Origin: Aristolochia californica
Taxonomy: Eukaryota > Streptophyta > Magnoliopsida > Piperales > Aristolochiaceae
Assembly: GCA_029961685.1 (NCBI GenBank)
Contig: JARWKL010000011.1
Coordinates: forward strand, 1,552,501-1,616,500
Reading direction: 5' to 3'
DNA: 64,000 nt
Positions within the stretch are counted from its first letter, which is position 1; every line of letters starts with the position of its first letter. Shown here in pieces: positions 63,658 to 64,000 of the stretch. A program made the translations under genes and the position numbers. The notes beneath the pieces were generated by a model, which was given only the letters and a program-made list of their open reading frames with translations, did no database searches and was not told the origin of the DNA.

Positions 63658-64000
63658 CTGGATCAAAGAAAAAAGATTTTTAACTCATAATGTGCATATC
63701 AAGCAGAGCTGCTGCCTTATCAGTTGCCAGTAAGTAATATAATTCTTCCCTCAGCTAGGTAAGCTCATGGGTTTCACGTCTCATAAAGTACATCTTTATA
63801 AGGCCAACTAAAGAATTTGAAGAGTAAAAAGGAGCATGGAAGACAAAAGGATTGTCATCGGTTATTATAAGCAGATTAATACTGCTACAGACTCCTTATT
63901 AGAGGTTGTACAAGCTTAGGATGTATTATGCATTTCAAAACGACCAAAAAGAGCATAGCTAGTATGTACGATGTTTGAAATGCAAACTGACATTGAGAAA
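63658..64000 (-). other. Intron of the lipase gene
   Basis: Upstream (minus strand) of the acceptor at 63658 (GATCCAG|GATGAT). No further exon recognised before the window end. Confidence 0.5.

Overview
This window is nuclear DNA of a flowering plant, most likely a eudicot. The evidence is many-exon genes with GT-AG introns, AT-rich intergenic DNA, degraded Copia, Gypsy, LINE, SINE and MITE sequences, and plant-only families (receptor-like proteins, an anthocyanin/trichome-type bHLH, beta-amylase, PLIM2, RUP and PPR relics). I cannot name the species from sequence alone. All exon models were worked out by hand from reading frame, splice consensus and remembered family sequences; no search was run.

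Layout. (1) 1-10140: a direct tandem duplication of an LRR receptor-like protein (RLP) gene, both copies on the minus strand. Copy 1 (1-2592) is open as far as it can be read and leaves the window at its 3' side. Copy 2 (5366-8527) keeps its frame to the end but has three in-frame stops. About 400 bp of promoter was copied with each gene, and pieces of that promoter were multiplied further in 8936-10060. (2) 10340-18000: a graveyard of gene relics, comprising a frameshifted PPR gene, a PLIM2-type LIM gene that lost its start codon and frame, a LINE tail, and the 5' part of a RUP-like WD40 gene. (3) 19933-24551, minus: an apparently intact eight-exon subgroup IIIf bHLH gene (TT8/GL3/EGL3/MYC1 type, 653 aa) with a 15-nt microexon. 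(4) 31045-42300, minus: a small five-exon gene (157 aa) whose C-terminal part resembles BORCS6/lyspersin. It is stretched over 11.3 kb because its introns carry a Copia fragment, a hAT-like element and oppositely oriented Gypsy fragments. (5) 42949-48508, plus: a chloroplast-type beta-amylase of the BAM2/BAM7 class, head to head with the BORCS6-like gene across 648 bp. (6) 50563-57958, plus: a complete 14-exon mitochondrial LETM1 gene (763 aa). (7) 61793-63657, minus: the last four exons of a class 3 (mono/diacylglycerol) lipase gene that continues past the window end.

The genes do not form a pathway. They are independent plant genes: flavonoid/epidermal regulation (bHLH), lysosome/vacuole positioning (BORCS6-like), starch breakdown (BAM), mitochondrial ion exchange (LETM1) and lipid hydrolysis (lipase). 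The unusual features are the recently decayed RLP copy with its expanding 96-codon LRR module, the tiny gene diluted by transposons, the microexon and microsatellite splice site of the bHLH, and a 27-base G run in the Copia tail. I found no clearly new biological system.
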